Below, in pieces: positions 18,159 through 26,122 of a DNA stretch of 64,000 bases. Under the pieces are notes generated by a model. The model ran no database searches. It saw nothing but the letters and a program-made list of their open reading frames with translations, and was not told the DNA's origin. The translations under genes and the position numbers were made by a program. The stretch is from NCBI RefSeq assembly GCF_020080045.1, contig NZ_CP083451.1, forward strand, positions 2,777,001 to 2,841,000, written 5' to 3'. Position 1 is the first letter of the stretch. Each line of letters opens with the position of its first letter. This stretch comes from Comamonas odontotermitis (lineage in GTDB: Bacteria; Pseudomonadota; Gammaproteobacteria; Burkholderiales; Burkholderiaceae_C).

Positions 18159-19091
18159 TTATGCCAGGGCCACCGTCTGGGGCGTGCCCAGCTCGGTGAA
18201 GCGATTGAGGATGGATGCCCGAATGTTGAGCTCGACTACTTGTCGCTCAAACGTCCTGGACATCACCTTCTCACCCAAGCGCTTGAAGCAATTCATCTTC
18301 GTCTCCACCAGTGATCTGCGGTGGTAGCCGCTCCAGCGTTTCCAGATGGCACGACCCAATCGCTTGCATGCCTTGACTGCCTCATTGCGATGGGTGAATG
18401 CCAGTCCTTTGCGCAGCCTTGCTCCTTTGCGCGGCGGGATGACGGGGATGACTCCCCGCCTGTGACAAGCCTCATGTACGTCCTGCGTGTCATACGCTCC
18501 ATCACCCGTAAGGCTGACCACAGTTTCATGGCTGGGGATTTGATTCAGTAACTCGGCACCCACTGGCGAGTCACCGACTTCATTGGTGGTCACAACGATG
18601 GCCCGGATCTGCATAGTGTCGGCATCAATACCCAGATGCACCTTGCGCCATTGACGGCGCCGCTCTGCACCATGCTTCTTGGTTTTCCACTCGCCTTCGC
18701 CCAGGAACTTGATGCCCGTGGAGTCAGCAAGCATGTGCAAGCCCTGGCTGCTTGGACGGTAGTGCACCAGCGCATTCTGACTCTTTTGCCTACGGCACAC
18801 CGTGCTGTAGTCGGGCGCAGCCCAAGGCAGGCCCATCAATTTGAGTAACGACTGCACCAAGCCCAAGGTTTGCCGCAGAGGCAAGCCGAACAGACATTTG
18901 ATGGTCAGGCAAAACTGGATAGCAGTATCTGAGAAGGTGCGATTGCGGCCACGCTTGCCGCTTGAAGGGGCCAACCACTGCAGTCCAAAGTCCAGCCAGA
19001 TGGTCAAGTCGCCTCGGGCCTTCAATGCTGCGTTGTACGCCTTCCAGTTTGTGGTGCGGTAACGCTTGCGCCCCCAGCTCGATTCACTCAT
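18159..19091 (-). CDS. IS5-family transposase
   Basis: The 310-residue product matches IS5-family (IS903-like) DDE transposases: LADSTGIKF (first Asp), VSLTGDGAYDTQDVHEAC (second Asp), and the RSLVETKMNCFKRLGEKVMSR Y-x2-R-x3-E-x6-K-like signature with the Glu. The frame is intact. The right end of the element is visible at about 19137 (GTTGTGCAACAACGCC), but a matching left inverted repeat was not found near 18120-18158, so the element may be truncated on that side and immobile. It abuts the IS110 remnant. Confidence 0.9.
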   Translation of the reverse strand: MSESSWGRKRYRTTNWKAYNAALKARGDLTIWLDFGLQWLAPSSGKRGRNRTFSDTAIQFCLTIKCLFGLPLRQTLGLVQSLLKLMGLPWAAPDYSTVCRRQKSQNALVHYRPSSQGLHMLADSTGIKFLGEGEWKTKKHGAERRRQWRKVHLGIDADTMQIRAIVVTTNEVGDSPVGAELLNQIPSHETVVSLTGDGAYDTQDVHEACHRRGVIPVIPPRKGARLRKGLAFTHRNEAVKACKRLGRAIWKRWSGYHRRSLVETKMNCFKRLGEKVMSRTFERQVVELNIRASILNRFTELGTPQTVALA

Positions 19092-19137
19092 CTGGCGAGC
19101 CTACCGCACTGCAGAGCTGGAGTTGTGCAACAACGCC
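19041..19137 (+). repeat. IS5-type end, 97-base direct repeat with 24793-24889
   Basis: The 97 bases covering the first codons of the transposase and the terminal GTTGTGCAACAACGCC are repeated exactly at 24793-24889 in the same orientation. The sequences diverge immediately outside. This marks the right end of the IS5-family element. The bases from 19138 to 19336 hold no gene that I can support. Confidence 0.85.
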
Positions 19138-19336
19138 CCGCCGCGATGCTGCTGGGTGTAGGCCGAATCCAATGGTTCCATAACCCCTTCATCAAAGTCA
19201 GGGCGTAGAGCACGCTCACATAAAGCCTACGCATCCCGAGACAATTCCTATCGTTGGCACGATTCGAACTCCTGCAGATATGCATAAAAAGGCCAGCGCA
19301 CGGCTCGCCCGAGGTTGAGAGACAGTGAACACATTC

Positions 19337-21463
19337 CTAGCGGCGATCAGCTACCTGTGCCTTGCGGCGGCGCGTGGCAATCGCCAATGCGCCCAGGGCG
19401 ACAGACAGCGCTGCCAGCGCACCGGCGCCCAGGGTGGGTACGGGCGCGGCGCCATTGACGGGCGGCACTGACCCCTGCGCGGTGATGCTGGTTTGCGCGG
19501 TGTTGTTGAGCAGCGCAGCGTCCACCTCACCGGTCACGCCCGTTACGACTGCATCCACGCTGTAGGTGCCAGGCGCTGAAACGGTCACGGGGATGTTCAA
19601 TGGCCCCAGGCTGGCGCCGGGTGCAACCGGGCCGCCCGCAAGCGCCAGGTTACAGGCAATCTGCTGGGGCGTTGTCGCCGTGCAGCCAGCAGGCAGGCTG
19701 GCGCCTCCGGTCACCTGCACATTGGCGGGTAGCGTGACGGTAAGCGTGCCATCAGTCACATCGCCAGCAGCGCCGTTGTTGGCGACCTGTACCGCCAGCA
19801 CCTGGGGTGTGCCCACGCCAAAGGGCGCTGCAGGCCCGCTGATGGCAGGGACGGCGTCCGGCGCCAGGGCCAGCGCGGTGATGCTGGTCTGGGCCGTGTT
19901 GTTGAGCAAGGCAGCGCCGGTCTCGCCGGTCACGCCCGCCACGGTCACATCCACGTTGTAGGTGCCGGGGGCCGAAACAGTGACGGGAATGCTCAGCGGT
20001 CCCAGGTTGGCGCCAGGGGCAACCGGGCCCATGCCTGCGGCAGCCAGGTCGCAATTGATCTGCTGTGGTGATACGGCGGTACAGGCGGCTGGCAGGCCGC
20101 TGCCCGCCTGCACATTGGCAGGCAGGTTGATGGTGAGCGTGCCGTCGGCCACATTGCCGCTGCCGCCCTGGTTGGCCAGGTTGACGGCCAGTGTCTGCGG
20201 GGTGCCTACATAGAAGGGGGCGGCCGGTCCGCTGACGGCGGGAACGGCATCAGGCGCCAGCGGCTTGGGGCAGCCTGCGACGGTCTGCGGCAGGCCCCAG
20301 CGGCTGGTTACGCCCGCGGGCAATGCGATATTGCCCCGTGCAAATCCAATGTTGGCAACCAGCGCTTCGTCTGGATTGGCAATGCGGGTGAGCGATGGGT
20401 TGTTTGCCTCGTGAGCGATCCACATGGCACCATCCGGCCCACGCCGCACATGGCCGCCGCCCCGAATATCCCCGGTAACGCCGACGGATTCTTCACTGGC
20501 CTTGATCGTCGCAGCATCCCCGGAGCTCACGTCATAACGGTACAACTGGCCCGGGTAGATGTTCGATACGTACAGGTATTTGCCGCTGGGCGAAAAATCG
20601 GCTGCATACGCCGAGCCTGTGGTGCCTGCGTGCCAGCTGGCGATTTCGGTGGCCTGACCGGTTTGCGCATTGAAGCGCATGGTCCGGACGATGTTGCTGG
20701 AGTTTGAACCCTGAACACTGGTTGCAACAGCGAACTGTGTCAGATCCTTGTTGAAATAGATGCTACCAAAGAGGTTGCCAACGTCTTCCGACAATGTGGA
20801 GACCACTGGAGCGCCCACAGGCCCGTTGCTGTCAAACAGTTGCGCAACCAGGTTTCGGGTGCCATAGCTGGTCGTCAGCACCCAATAGCCGGTGCCGTCG
20901 CTGTTGGGCACGGCAGAAAGGGTTTCGTTGCTAGAAATGCCGCCGGGAACGGTGATGTTCTTGCTGGTAACCGCGCCCAGGCCGCCATTGGCGGTCATAT
21001 CCACTATCGAGTACAGCAGGGTGCCAGGAATGCCAGCAGCCGCCCCCGAAGTAGCGACCACGAAGTATTTGCCCGGTACATCTGGCGCGGCAAAGGCCAC
21101 CACCACCTGTACAGCGCTCAGGTTGCCAGTGATGCCGCTGCCATTGGCCATGACTACCTGGTTGCGGTTGTAGACACTGCCTTCACCGACCCAGAACTGC
21201 AAGGTGCCATTGGCATCAGTTACGACGGTGGAGCCTTCCTGCACGTTGGACACGGTAGCTGGGCTGGCCGTGATGGTAGGCAGCGCAGTGCCGGACACAC
21301 CAAAATCCATTGCGATCTTGTTGCCGGCAAACCAGTAGCGCTCTGTTGCGCGTACCTGTGTGGGTGTGCAGCTCTGCAAGGGGTTAGTGCTAGTCTGGGC
21401 CAAGGCTTGGTTAGCCGCCAATGCTAGTAGGGCGAGTGGCAGGGCTTTGCGCAATAGTGTCAT
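19337..21463 (-). CDS. IPTL-CTERM protein with propeller domain and two near-identical DUF11-like modules
   Basis: The ATG at 21463, preceded by GGAGAGG, starts the signal peptide MTLLRKALPLALLALAANQA. The 708 residues comprise a beta-propeller-like region (about 30-400; VSSGDAATI, GPDGAMWIAHEANNPSL) and two tandem DUF11-like modules. Each module opens APDAVPA(V/I)SGPAAPF and ends ALLNNTAQTSITA. The modules are also very similar at DNA level (about 19480-19860 and 19861-20250), so copy number could change by recombination. The tail is APVPTLGAGALAALSVALGA and then a basic run. GC content is higher than in the neighbouring IPTL-CTERM genes. Confidence 0.88.
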   Translation of the reverse strand: MTLLRKALPLALLALAANQALAQTSTNPLQSCTPTQVRATERYWFAGNKIAMDFGVSGTALPTITASPATVSNVQEGSTVVTDANGTLQFWVGEGSVYNRNQVVMANGSGITGNLSAVQVVVAFAAPDVPGKYFVVATSGAAAGIPGTLLYSIVDMTANGGLGAVTSKNITVPGGISSNETLSAVPNSDGTGYWVLTTSYGTRNLVAQLFDSNGPVGAPVVSTLSEDVGNLFGSIYFNKDLTQFAVATSVQGSNSSNIVRTMRFNAQTGQATEIASWHAGTTGSAYAADFSPSGKYLYVSNIYPGQLYRYDVSSGDAATIKASEESVGVTGDIRGGGHVRRGPDGAMWIAHEANNPSLTRIANPDEALVANIGFARGNIALPAGVTSRWGLPQTVAGCPKPLAPDAVPAVSGPAAPFYVGTPQTLAVNLANQGGSGNVADGTLTINLPANVQAGSGLPAACTAVSPQQINCDLAAAGMGPVAPGANLGPLSIPVTVSAPGTYNVDVTVAGVTGETGAALLNNTAQTSITALALAPDAVPAISGPAAPFGVGTPQVLAVQVANNGAAGDVTDGTLTVTLPANVQVTGGASLPAGCTATTPQQIACNLALAGGPVAPGASLGPLNIPVTVSAPGTYSVDAVVTGVTGEVDAALLNNTAQTSITAQGSVPPVNGAAPVPTLGAGALAALSVALGALAIATRRRKAQVADRR

Positions 21464-21726
21464 GAATCCTCTCCAATTGAAGCGACTGGCCGATCTGAAT
21501 ACCCAGATTGGCAGCGCCCAAGTCGTTGAAATAGTTGCAACCAAAGGTATTAGGCTGAAATAATATACTTATATATTTGAACAATACAAACGGGCGCACC
21601 TTCGAATAGAAAGTTAAAGGTTGTTTACACAAAGCACGGAGACGTGACAATACACAACATACTCCGCAACGATCTCAGGACTGACCTCCACAGCGCCGCC
21701 ACGGCTTAATCCCTAGACGAAAAAAC

Positions 21727-21759
21727 AGCCTCCCGGGCGTAAATGACACCTGGGAGGCT
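21727..21759 (-). terminator. Rho-independent terminator
   Basis: The stem AGCCTCCC-GG/CC-GGGAGGCT with a short loop is followed, read leftward, by GTTTTTT. It lies 16 bases past the stop of the leftward IPTL-CTERM gene at 21776. Confidence 0.85.
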
Positions 21760-21775
21760 TTCTTGCCTTGGCGAT

Positions 21776-22876
21776 CTATGCTGAGCGCCTGCGGCTTCTA
21801 ATGAGACCAAGCGCAGCTAAGAGTAAAGACAGTCCGGTCAGGCCCCATGTGCTCAACATAGGAACGGGCGTTGGCGTTACCGACGAAACTACAGCAGGTC
21901 CTGCTGCACGAGAACATACCTCCAATCCCGGCGTGGCGCCTGTTTGCGCAGCGGGCGTTACACAGAAATAGAGGTATTGATTCAAATCTGCGGGTTGCAA
22001 AGTGTAGGAAACTGTCTTGGTGTCGCCACCTGTCGAACCGCTGGCGACCACGGTCCCTTCGTTTGAATGAGCAATGGTTGGACTGGGGCTGGTGACGAAT
22101 CGATAGGTCGTGCCGCTTGGGTCTTCGACATCTGCGTCGTTGTCTGCATAGGTATAACTACCGGTCACAGGAGATCCGACTCGGGGCGTGCCCGTGATAG
22201 CAGGCTCAGCAAGCGGTACGGTATTGGGCGGGGCTTTCTCTATCAGTGCGACCATATGTTGATATTTCGGATCGCGGTTGCGGAACAGATCCATGGTGTA
22301 TTTACTGGAGCGATACGTTGTGCGTAGAGTGGGTAGATTTGCTCGCATTGCCGCATACAGAGTTGTGTAAGCATCGACAAACGCTGCTTGGTCGCTACCT
22401 CCATACTGCGTGACATCCTCTAAGCTGGGACGAGATGAGCCTCGTGCAATGTCGATGCTGGCGGCAGTGCCGTCATAGTCGTTGCCAATCTCCCATAACG
22501 CATATTGCAGGGCGCGTCGCTTCTCTACGCTGCTTTTGTAGTACTCCTCGTAGTATTGGTCGAGCAGCCAGTAGATAGCTGCTTCACCAGCTGCGCCGGA
22601 CGAGCCTTTGATGGCACTGGCGCCCGCCTGAGTATCGAATTGAGCAGCAGGGGTTTCATAGGTGAAGGGGGGATTTGTCCCATGATCGATACAGATCAGC
22701 AATACCGATAAATCGCTATAGGGTGACCCGTCGGCGTCATAGGTCAGGTCTTTCGATGTGCCTGAATAGATCGAGCTGAATTCGTAAGTTACTGGGCCAG
22801 ATACGAAAGCGGCCATCGATAGGCCGGGAATCATCAAGCAGAACGCAAACAGGAGGCCAGAGATTGCTTTCTTCAT
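21776..22876 (-). CDS. IPTL-CTERM-like secreted protein with thioester-domain-like region
   Basis: The ATG at 22876 (AAGGA 8 bases upstream) begins MKKAISGLLFAFCLMIPGLS, a signal peptide. The 366 residues include an N-terminal region (about 25-200) with LLICIDHGTNPPF, AAIYWLLDQYY and RALQYALWEIGNDYDG, reminiscent of the sequence style of thioester and choice-of-anchor extracellular domains. A repeat-like domain with PAITGTPRVGSPVTGSYTY follows. The tail is PTPVPMLSTWGLTGLSLLLA and RSRRRSA, an IPTL-CTERM variant with PML in place of PTL. Whether an internal thioester forms cannot be judged from sequence alone. Confidence 0.8.
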   Translation of the reverse strand: MKKAISGLLFAFCLMIPGLSMAAFVSGPVTYEFSSIYSGTSKDLTYDADGSPYSDLSVLLICIDHGTNPPFTYETPAAQFDTQAGASAIKGSSGAAGEAAIYWLLDQYYEEYYKSSVEKRRALQYALWEIGNDYDGTAASIDIARGSSRPSLEDVTQYGGSDQAAFVDAYTTLYAAMRANLPTLRTTYRSSKYTMDLFRNRDPKYQHMVALIEKAPPNTVPLAEPAITGTPRVGSPVTGSYTYADNDADVEDPSGTTYRFVTSPSPTIAHSNEGTVVASGSTGGDTKTVSYTLQPADLNQYLYFCVTPAAQTGATPGLEVCSRAAGPAVVSSVTPTPVPMLSTWGLTGLSLLLAALGLIRSRRRSA

Positions 22877-22993
22877 CGCATCGTCCTTTTTCATTTGTAG
22901 TAACTTGATACTAAATATTTTGACGTGAATCAAGAATTTAGACAAGGGTAGCGCTACGTTATTCCCAGCGCTGTAGCGCCGGGAAGGCTCGTT

Positions 22994-23533
22994 CTATTTG
23001 GAGCAGCAGGCCCGATCGCCCACATCAGCGTTCAATCCGCACTCGATGTTCACCTGGTCGCACAGCGCTGCTACTTCAGCGTCTCGCTGCTTAAGAGCGC
23101 CTCCGAGTTCCGCGACCACTCCGATGCCTTCTGCAAGCTGGCGATCGAGGGCTGAGGCTTTATCTGCAAGAGCGCTGCAGGCAATGGCGTCGGATTCGGC
23201 TTGCGCGCGATAAGTGGCGGCTCGACTGTCGGCGCTGAGCTGCAGCCGGTGAGCGCGCTCAAGCTCGCCGCGCACATCAACAGCAATGCCAGTCTTGAGG
23301 CTGGCCAGCTTGTCAGCGTTATAGATCGTGTTTTGTGCATGTTTGCTCTCCAGTTTTGCAGTGTTGGATTCATCGGCTCGGGCGGCTTCGGCGCGGGTGG
23401 CTACACCCTGGGCCTGCTCGGTCTTGCAGTCGGCCACTTTCGATGCGCCACCCCAGCCGTTGACTATCCAGCCACCGCCAAATGACAAGGCGGCCACCAG
23501 GGCCGCTATCGCTAGTTGAATCTGCAGGGTCAT
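22994..23533 (-). CDS. Inner-membrane spanin subunit (Rz-like)
   Basis: The 179-residue product has one N-terminal transmembrane segment (LQIQLAIAALVAALSFGGGW) and a long alpha-helical, Ala/Glu/Lys-rich periplasmic region. This is the architecture of phage Rz inner-membrane spanins, which act with Rz1 to fuse inner and outer membranes at lysis. Its start follows GAGGTGAG. A lipoprotein frame nested inside it (23071-23340) supports the call. Neighbouring small genes resemble the rest of a phage lysis cassette, but no phage structural genes are nearby. Confidence 0.82.
   Translation of the reverse strand: MTLQIQLAIAALVAALSFGGGWIVNGWGGASKVADCKTEQAQGVATRAEAARADESNTAKLESKHAQNTIYNADKLASLKTGIAVDVRGELERAHRLQLSADSRAATYRAQAESDAIACSALADKASALDRQLAEGIGVVAELGGALKQRDAEVAALCDQVNIECGLNADVGDRACCSK
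23071..23340 (-). CDS. Outer-membrane spanin lipoprotein (Rz1-like), nested in Rz
   Basis: This frame lies wholly inside the Rz-like gene in another reading frame on the same strand, the classic Rz/Rz1 arrangement. The product (89 residues from the ATG at 23340) has a lipoprotein signal with lipobox LTGC near residue 32 and a Pro-rich mature part, as expected of Rz1 outer-membrane spanins. An ATG 11 codons further upstream is also possible. Confidence 0.82.
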   Translation of the reverse strand: MHKTRSITLTSWPASRLALLLMCAASLSALTGCSSAPTVEPPLIARKPNPTPLPAALLQIKPQPSIASLQKASEWSRNSEALLSSETLK

Positions 23534-23541
23534 GGCTCACC

Positions 23542-23667
23542 TCATGAGGAAATGCAGGAAGACATGCTGAGCACAGCAGGCGTGATCGCCTCTGGCTTGG
23601 TTGCATAGATCGCTCGCAGCAGCGCCTGGGAATTTGGCGATTGGCCTTGCTTCATGGTTCCGCTCAT
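23542..23667 (-). CDS. Small protein of the lysis cassette
   Basis: A 41-residue frame (MSGTMKQGQSPNSQALLRAI..., ending SMSSCISS) starts at an ATG overlapping the previous stop as ATGA and ends 8 bases before the Rz start. The packing suggests a translated member of the cassette. It has no recognised domain. Confidence 0.5.
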   Translation of the reverse strand: MSGTMKQGQSPNSQALLRAIYATKPEAITPAVLSMSSCISS

Positions 23668-23885
23668 GGCTTTCTCCCGCAGCAGTGGAACAGGCAGGGC
23701 TTGATGCCTCCGCCATAGATAGGGTGAATTGCATTGAAGTGGATGGTCTCCCGATCTACCGAACCCTTGTGATTCAGTCGCAGCGGCTGCTTGGCAACCA
23801 CTACCGATCTAGTCTCTGTGTTCACCATGAGCACCTGCTTGAGCTGCTTTGGTGTCCACGTCATAGACCGTTGCGCGGTCAACAT
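23664..23885 (-). CDS. Small hypothetical protein of the lysis cassette
   Basis: The frame encodes 73 residues, with an ETIHFNAIHPIYGGG segment and a Cys-rich C-terminus (CLFHCCGRKP). Its stop overlaps the next start as ATGA. A second start in another frame (ATG near 23903, MKFTPCNVDRATVYDVDT) runs directly from the upstream gene by a TGATG overlap and dies after 31 codons. The two pieces could be one gene broken by a frameshift. Function unknown. Confidence 0.45.
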   Translation of the reverse strand: MLTAQRSMTWTPKQLKQVLMVNTETRSVVVAKQPLRLNHKGSVDRETIHFNAIHPIYGGGIKPCLFHCCGRKP

Positions 23886-23903
23886 TGCATGGAGTGAATT
23901 TCA

Positions 23904-24068
23904 TCAGGCCTCGCGCACGTCAACCCGGAGCGCCTTGCTCACCAGCCAGTCGATAGCTCCCAGATTCGGAGGTTGACCAGCCAGCCAGCAGGCGAAGCCC
24001 ACCAGGTACACAGCCGGGACCATCCACCAGGCAAACTGCGCTGATAGCCGCACATTGATATTGGTCAT
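23904..24068 (-). CDS. Small membrane protein, possible holin-like
   Basis: A 54-residue product (MTNINVRLSAQFAWWMVPAV...) has one clear hydrophobic segment (about residues 13-30) and a charged C-terminus. It heads the leftward cassette that ends in the spanin pair, where holins or related membrane proteins usually lie. No family match can be claimed from sequence inspection. Confidence 0.5.
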   Translation of the reverse strand: MTNINVRLSAQFAWWMVPAVYLVGFACWLAGQPPNLGAIDWLVSKALRVDVREA

Positions 24069-24086
24069 GGCTTGCTCCAAAAGAAA

Positions 24087-24109
24087 AGGCCAGCACTTGG
24101 CTGGCCTTG
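24087..24109 (-). terminator. Hairpin upstream of the lysis cassette
   Basis: The stem AAGGCCAGC with GCTGGCCTT and a 5-base loop is followed, read leftward, by TTTTCTTTT. It could end leftward transcripts arriving from the FHA gene. Confidence 0.65.
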
Positions 24110-24209
24110 TGGGAATGCATAGTTGCGAGATCTACTATTCGAGTAGTCGTTTTCACCTATAAAAACGTGACATTCAACAGATGATAGTTACATAGGCATG
24201 GGGGCAAAC

Positions 24210-24317
24210 ATGAAAAGACGCTTGCAAATGGGGCTGAGCACACTTGGCCTTGCTATCGGGCTCTCGGCGGTCTGTGTAGTTCTTGCGCTTGCTGTCTACT
24301 TCAGAGGGGGACACTAG
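24210..24317 (+). CDS. Putative 35-residue membrane protein
   Basis: A short frame begins MKRRLQMGLSTLGLAIGLSA and continues hydrophobic, ending YFRGGH. It is preceded by GGGG at ribosome-site distance. A positively charged start followed by one transmembrane helix fits a small membrane protein. It ends 20 bases before the end of the convergent FHA gene. Support is limited to this layout. Confidence 0.35.
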   Translation: MKRRLQMGLSTLGLAIGLSAVCVVLALAVYFRGGH

Positions 24318-24337
24318 CCTGGTAATGCTGTACAGAA

Positions 24338-24676
24338 TTAGGCAGCGCGCAGTAACTCTTCACCAAAGTCCGATCCGATCTTGATTGCAATATCGAACTC
24401 ACCAACCTTCACCGCGTCGCCTGAGTACAGCACCTGACGCTTGACCCGAATGCCGTTGACAAACGTGCCATTCGTACTGCTGTGGTCCTCAATCACCAAG
24501 ACGCCCAGGTGGTAAACGAATGCACCATGATCACGGCTGATGCTGAGATCATCCAAGCAGATTCCGCATTCTTTTGCTCTGCCAATGAGGGTTGCACCCT
24601 TCTCCAGAACAATGGTGTAGGGTGTTGATTTTGATGGCGATTTAACAAAAATTTCCGGCTGCATACTCACCTCCAA
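24338..24676 (-). CDS. FHA-domain protein
   Basis: A stand-alone forkhead-associated domain of 108-112 residues: TLIGRAKECGICLDD (GR motif), SISRDHGAF (S-x-x-H) and EDHSSTNGTFVNG, which together form the phosphothreonine-binding face. Two in-frame ATGs (24676 and 24664) are plausible. Such proteins bind Thr-phosphorylated partners, yet no Ser/Thr kinase is visible in the window. It lies upstream of the lysis cassette on the same strand. Confidence 0.9.
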   Translation of the reverse strand: MEVSMQPEIFVKSPSKSTPYTIVLEKGATLIGRAKECGICLDDLSISRDHGAFVYHLGVLVIEDHSSTNGTFVNGIRVKRQVLYSGDAVKVGEFDIAIKIGSDFGEELLRAA

Positions 24677-24792
24677 ATTTTAGAAGGCAAACTCTCAATC
24701 GCTAAGAGGTAGTTGAGCGGATGCGGATTATCCAGTCTTTGAGCTACGTCAAAATTCAACAATTGACAAAAGTAAAGTTACCGTGGTTCGCT

Positions 24793-24889
24793 CTTCCAGT
24801 TTGTGGTGCGGTAACGCTTGCGCCCCCAGCTCGATTCACTCATCTGGCGAGCCTACCGCACTGCAGAGCTGGAGTTGTGCAACAACGCC
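24793..24889 (+). repeat. Stray IS5-type end inserted in an IS110 transposase
   Basis: The sequence is identical to 19041-19137 and ends in GTGCAACAACGCC, after which an IS110-type coding frame resumes at VLTG. The rest of the IS5 element is missing here. Its presence shows that an IS5 copy had inserted into the IS110 gene, followed by loss of the other end. Confidence 0.8.
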
Positions 24890-25081
24890 GTGCTCACCGG
24901 TAACTACAACCTAGACCCCATCTCGCAGTGGGCCATATCCCTGAGGCAGCGCGCTGGATGGCAAAAGGCCGTCGTGGCCTTGGCCAACAAAAATGCGCGA
25001 ATCCTTTGGGCACTAATGACACACCAGCGCCGCTATGAAGCGAGCCACATTAGCTCAAGGCCATTAGCGGTCTTGGCTTAA
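24890..25081 (+). pseudogene. IS110-family transposase, short C-terminal fragment
   Basis: About 63 codons match the C-terminus of the IS110-type protein at 17650 (DPISQWAI-LRQR-GWQKAVVALANKNARILWALM). The upstream part is replaced by the IS5 end. The fragment is in the opposite orientation to the copy at 17650 and, like it, is followed after about 20 bases by the non-coding module. Confidence 0.85.
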
Positions 25082-25101
25082 AAATTCTCTGAACTTGCCA
25101 T

Positions 25102-25369
25102 ACGTGAAATCAAAGATGCAATGAACAGGTCAGACCAGCAGCAGGCGAGCTCGATTGATGCACTGTGAGTCGCAAAACATCACGGGATTTGAAAGGAGCC
25201 CTGCTGCGCGGTTTGTTTCTTGGGGCGCACACCAGGTGCACAACCTCGTCTGTAGATGTGCAGTCTGTTCCTCGTTTTACGCCTCTTGAACACCACGGCA
25301 TTCAGGTCTATCAAAAAGAAAACCATCAGCGCTTGCTTTTATGGGAAGTCTCTGTAGTGCAACAAAGCC
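25102..25369 (+). repeat. IS110-associated non-coding module, copy B
   Basis: This is the inverted partner of 17348-17623, directly downstream of the IS110 fragment and ending TGCAACAAAGCC. The flanks near the transposase stop and the central GAGGAACAGACTG region are conserved while the stretch between is diverged, a pattern that could reflect a variable guide region or simple decay. Confidence 0.65.
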
Positions 25370-25421
25370 TCTCTATTGCATACTTTAAAAAGCCTGCCGA
25401 AGCAGGTTGCCTTTATTAAAT

Positions 25422-25715
25422 TCATTCCTTGATTGCAAACTTCTCCCGATCCTGTCCCTCGATCCATTTAGGTGCTTTTCCCCTGCCAGTCCATGTTGAT
25501 CCTGATACAGGGTCGCGATATTTGGCGGCGACTTTAGTTCTGGTCGTAGCTAAACGGTGACGGGTCGGCGGAAAAACATCTGCGCTGCTCAAGCCATATT
25601 CAACGACCAGCGAGCGAATTTTACCAATTACGCTCTTTAACTCGTTTTTCCGAATCTCTTCACGTTGTGCTAGCAGAGCATCCAACTGGGCATCGATCTC
25701 CTTCAAAGTAGCCAT
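25422..25715 (-). CDS. H-NS-family nucleoid protein
   Basis: The ATG at 25715 gives a 97-residue protein with an N-terminal coiled coil (IDAQLDALLAQREEIRKNEL) for oligomerisation and the C-terminal H-NS DNA-binding loop (KYRDPVSGSTWTGRGKAPKW). An open frame further upstream does not resemble the family. H-NS-like proteins silence AT-rich foreign genes. This copy sits between two AT-rich promoter regions of IPTL-CTERM genes and may silence them; that is inference. It is short, as expected for betaproteobacterial H-NS/Bph3-type proteins. Confidence 0.92.
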   Translation of the reverse strand: MATLKEIDAQLDALLAQREEIRKNELKSVIGKIRSLVVEYGLSSADVFPPTRHRLATTRTKVAAKYRDPVSGSTWTGRGKAPKWIEGQDREKFAIKE

Positions 25716-25909
25716 TTCTATCTTTCTAAAAACAAGAAGAGGATAGTATATCGAGCACGGCGATTGATAGATACCTGAATGACTACTTTGCCAGGGGTGG
25801 CCCCGGAAATCTGAGCTAGCCGACAAGTGTGGAAACTGCTCCCAAGGGGAGGTCATCGCCAGTGGCGATAGAAGTGGAGATAAGCAGAAGATCTCAGCTG
25901 GACTGCCCC

Positions 25910-25935
25910 GGGTCAGGTTTGCGTGGAAATCAACA
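25910..25935. repeat. 26-base motif shared with 4801-4826
   Basis: Second copy of the GGGTCA...TGGAAATCAACA motif, in the same orientation, between the H-NS gene and an AT-rich promoter stretch. It may be a relic insertion-sequence end. Confidence 0.5.
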
Positions 25936-26122
25936 TGACGACTAATAAGCGCCTTTGTTGTAATTTCGAGACATTTGAACTCATTGAAACTTTGCTAAAT
26001 TTAAATTATTTTTGATTAGATTCACAACAATATTTAATCCACTCAGACATGTAAAAAAAATCTCACTAATACATATTTTTAATGAAAATATCGGCACAAC
26101 AACTAACCATCATGGAGGTAAT

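Noticed and set aside
18115..18160. Left inverted repeat of the IS5 element
   Set aside because: I looked for GGCGTTGTTGCAC-like sequence and found only a weak resemblance in the IS110 coding part, so no end is annotated there.
22994..24068. Complete prophage
   Set aside because: Only lysis-type genes are present. There is no capsid, terminase, tail or replication gene nearby.
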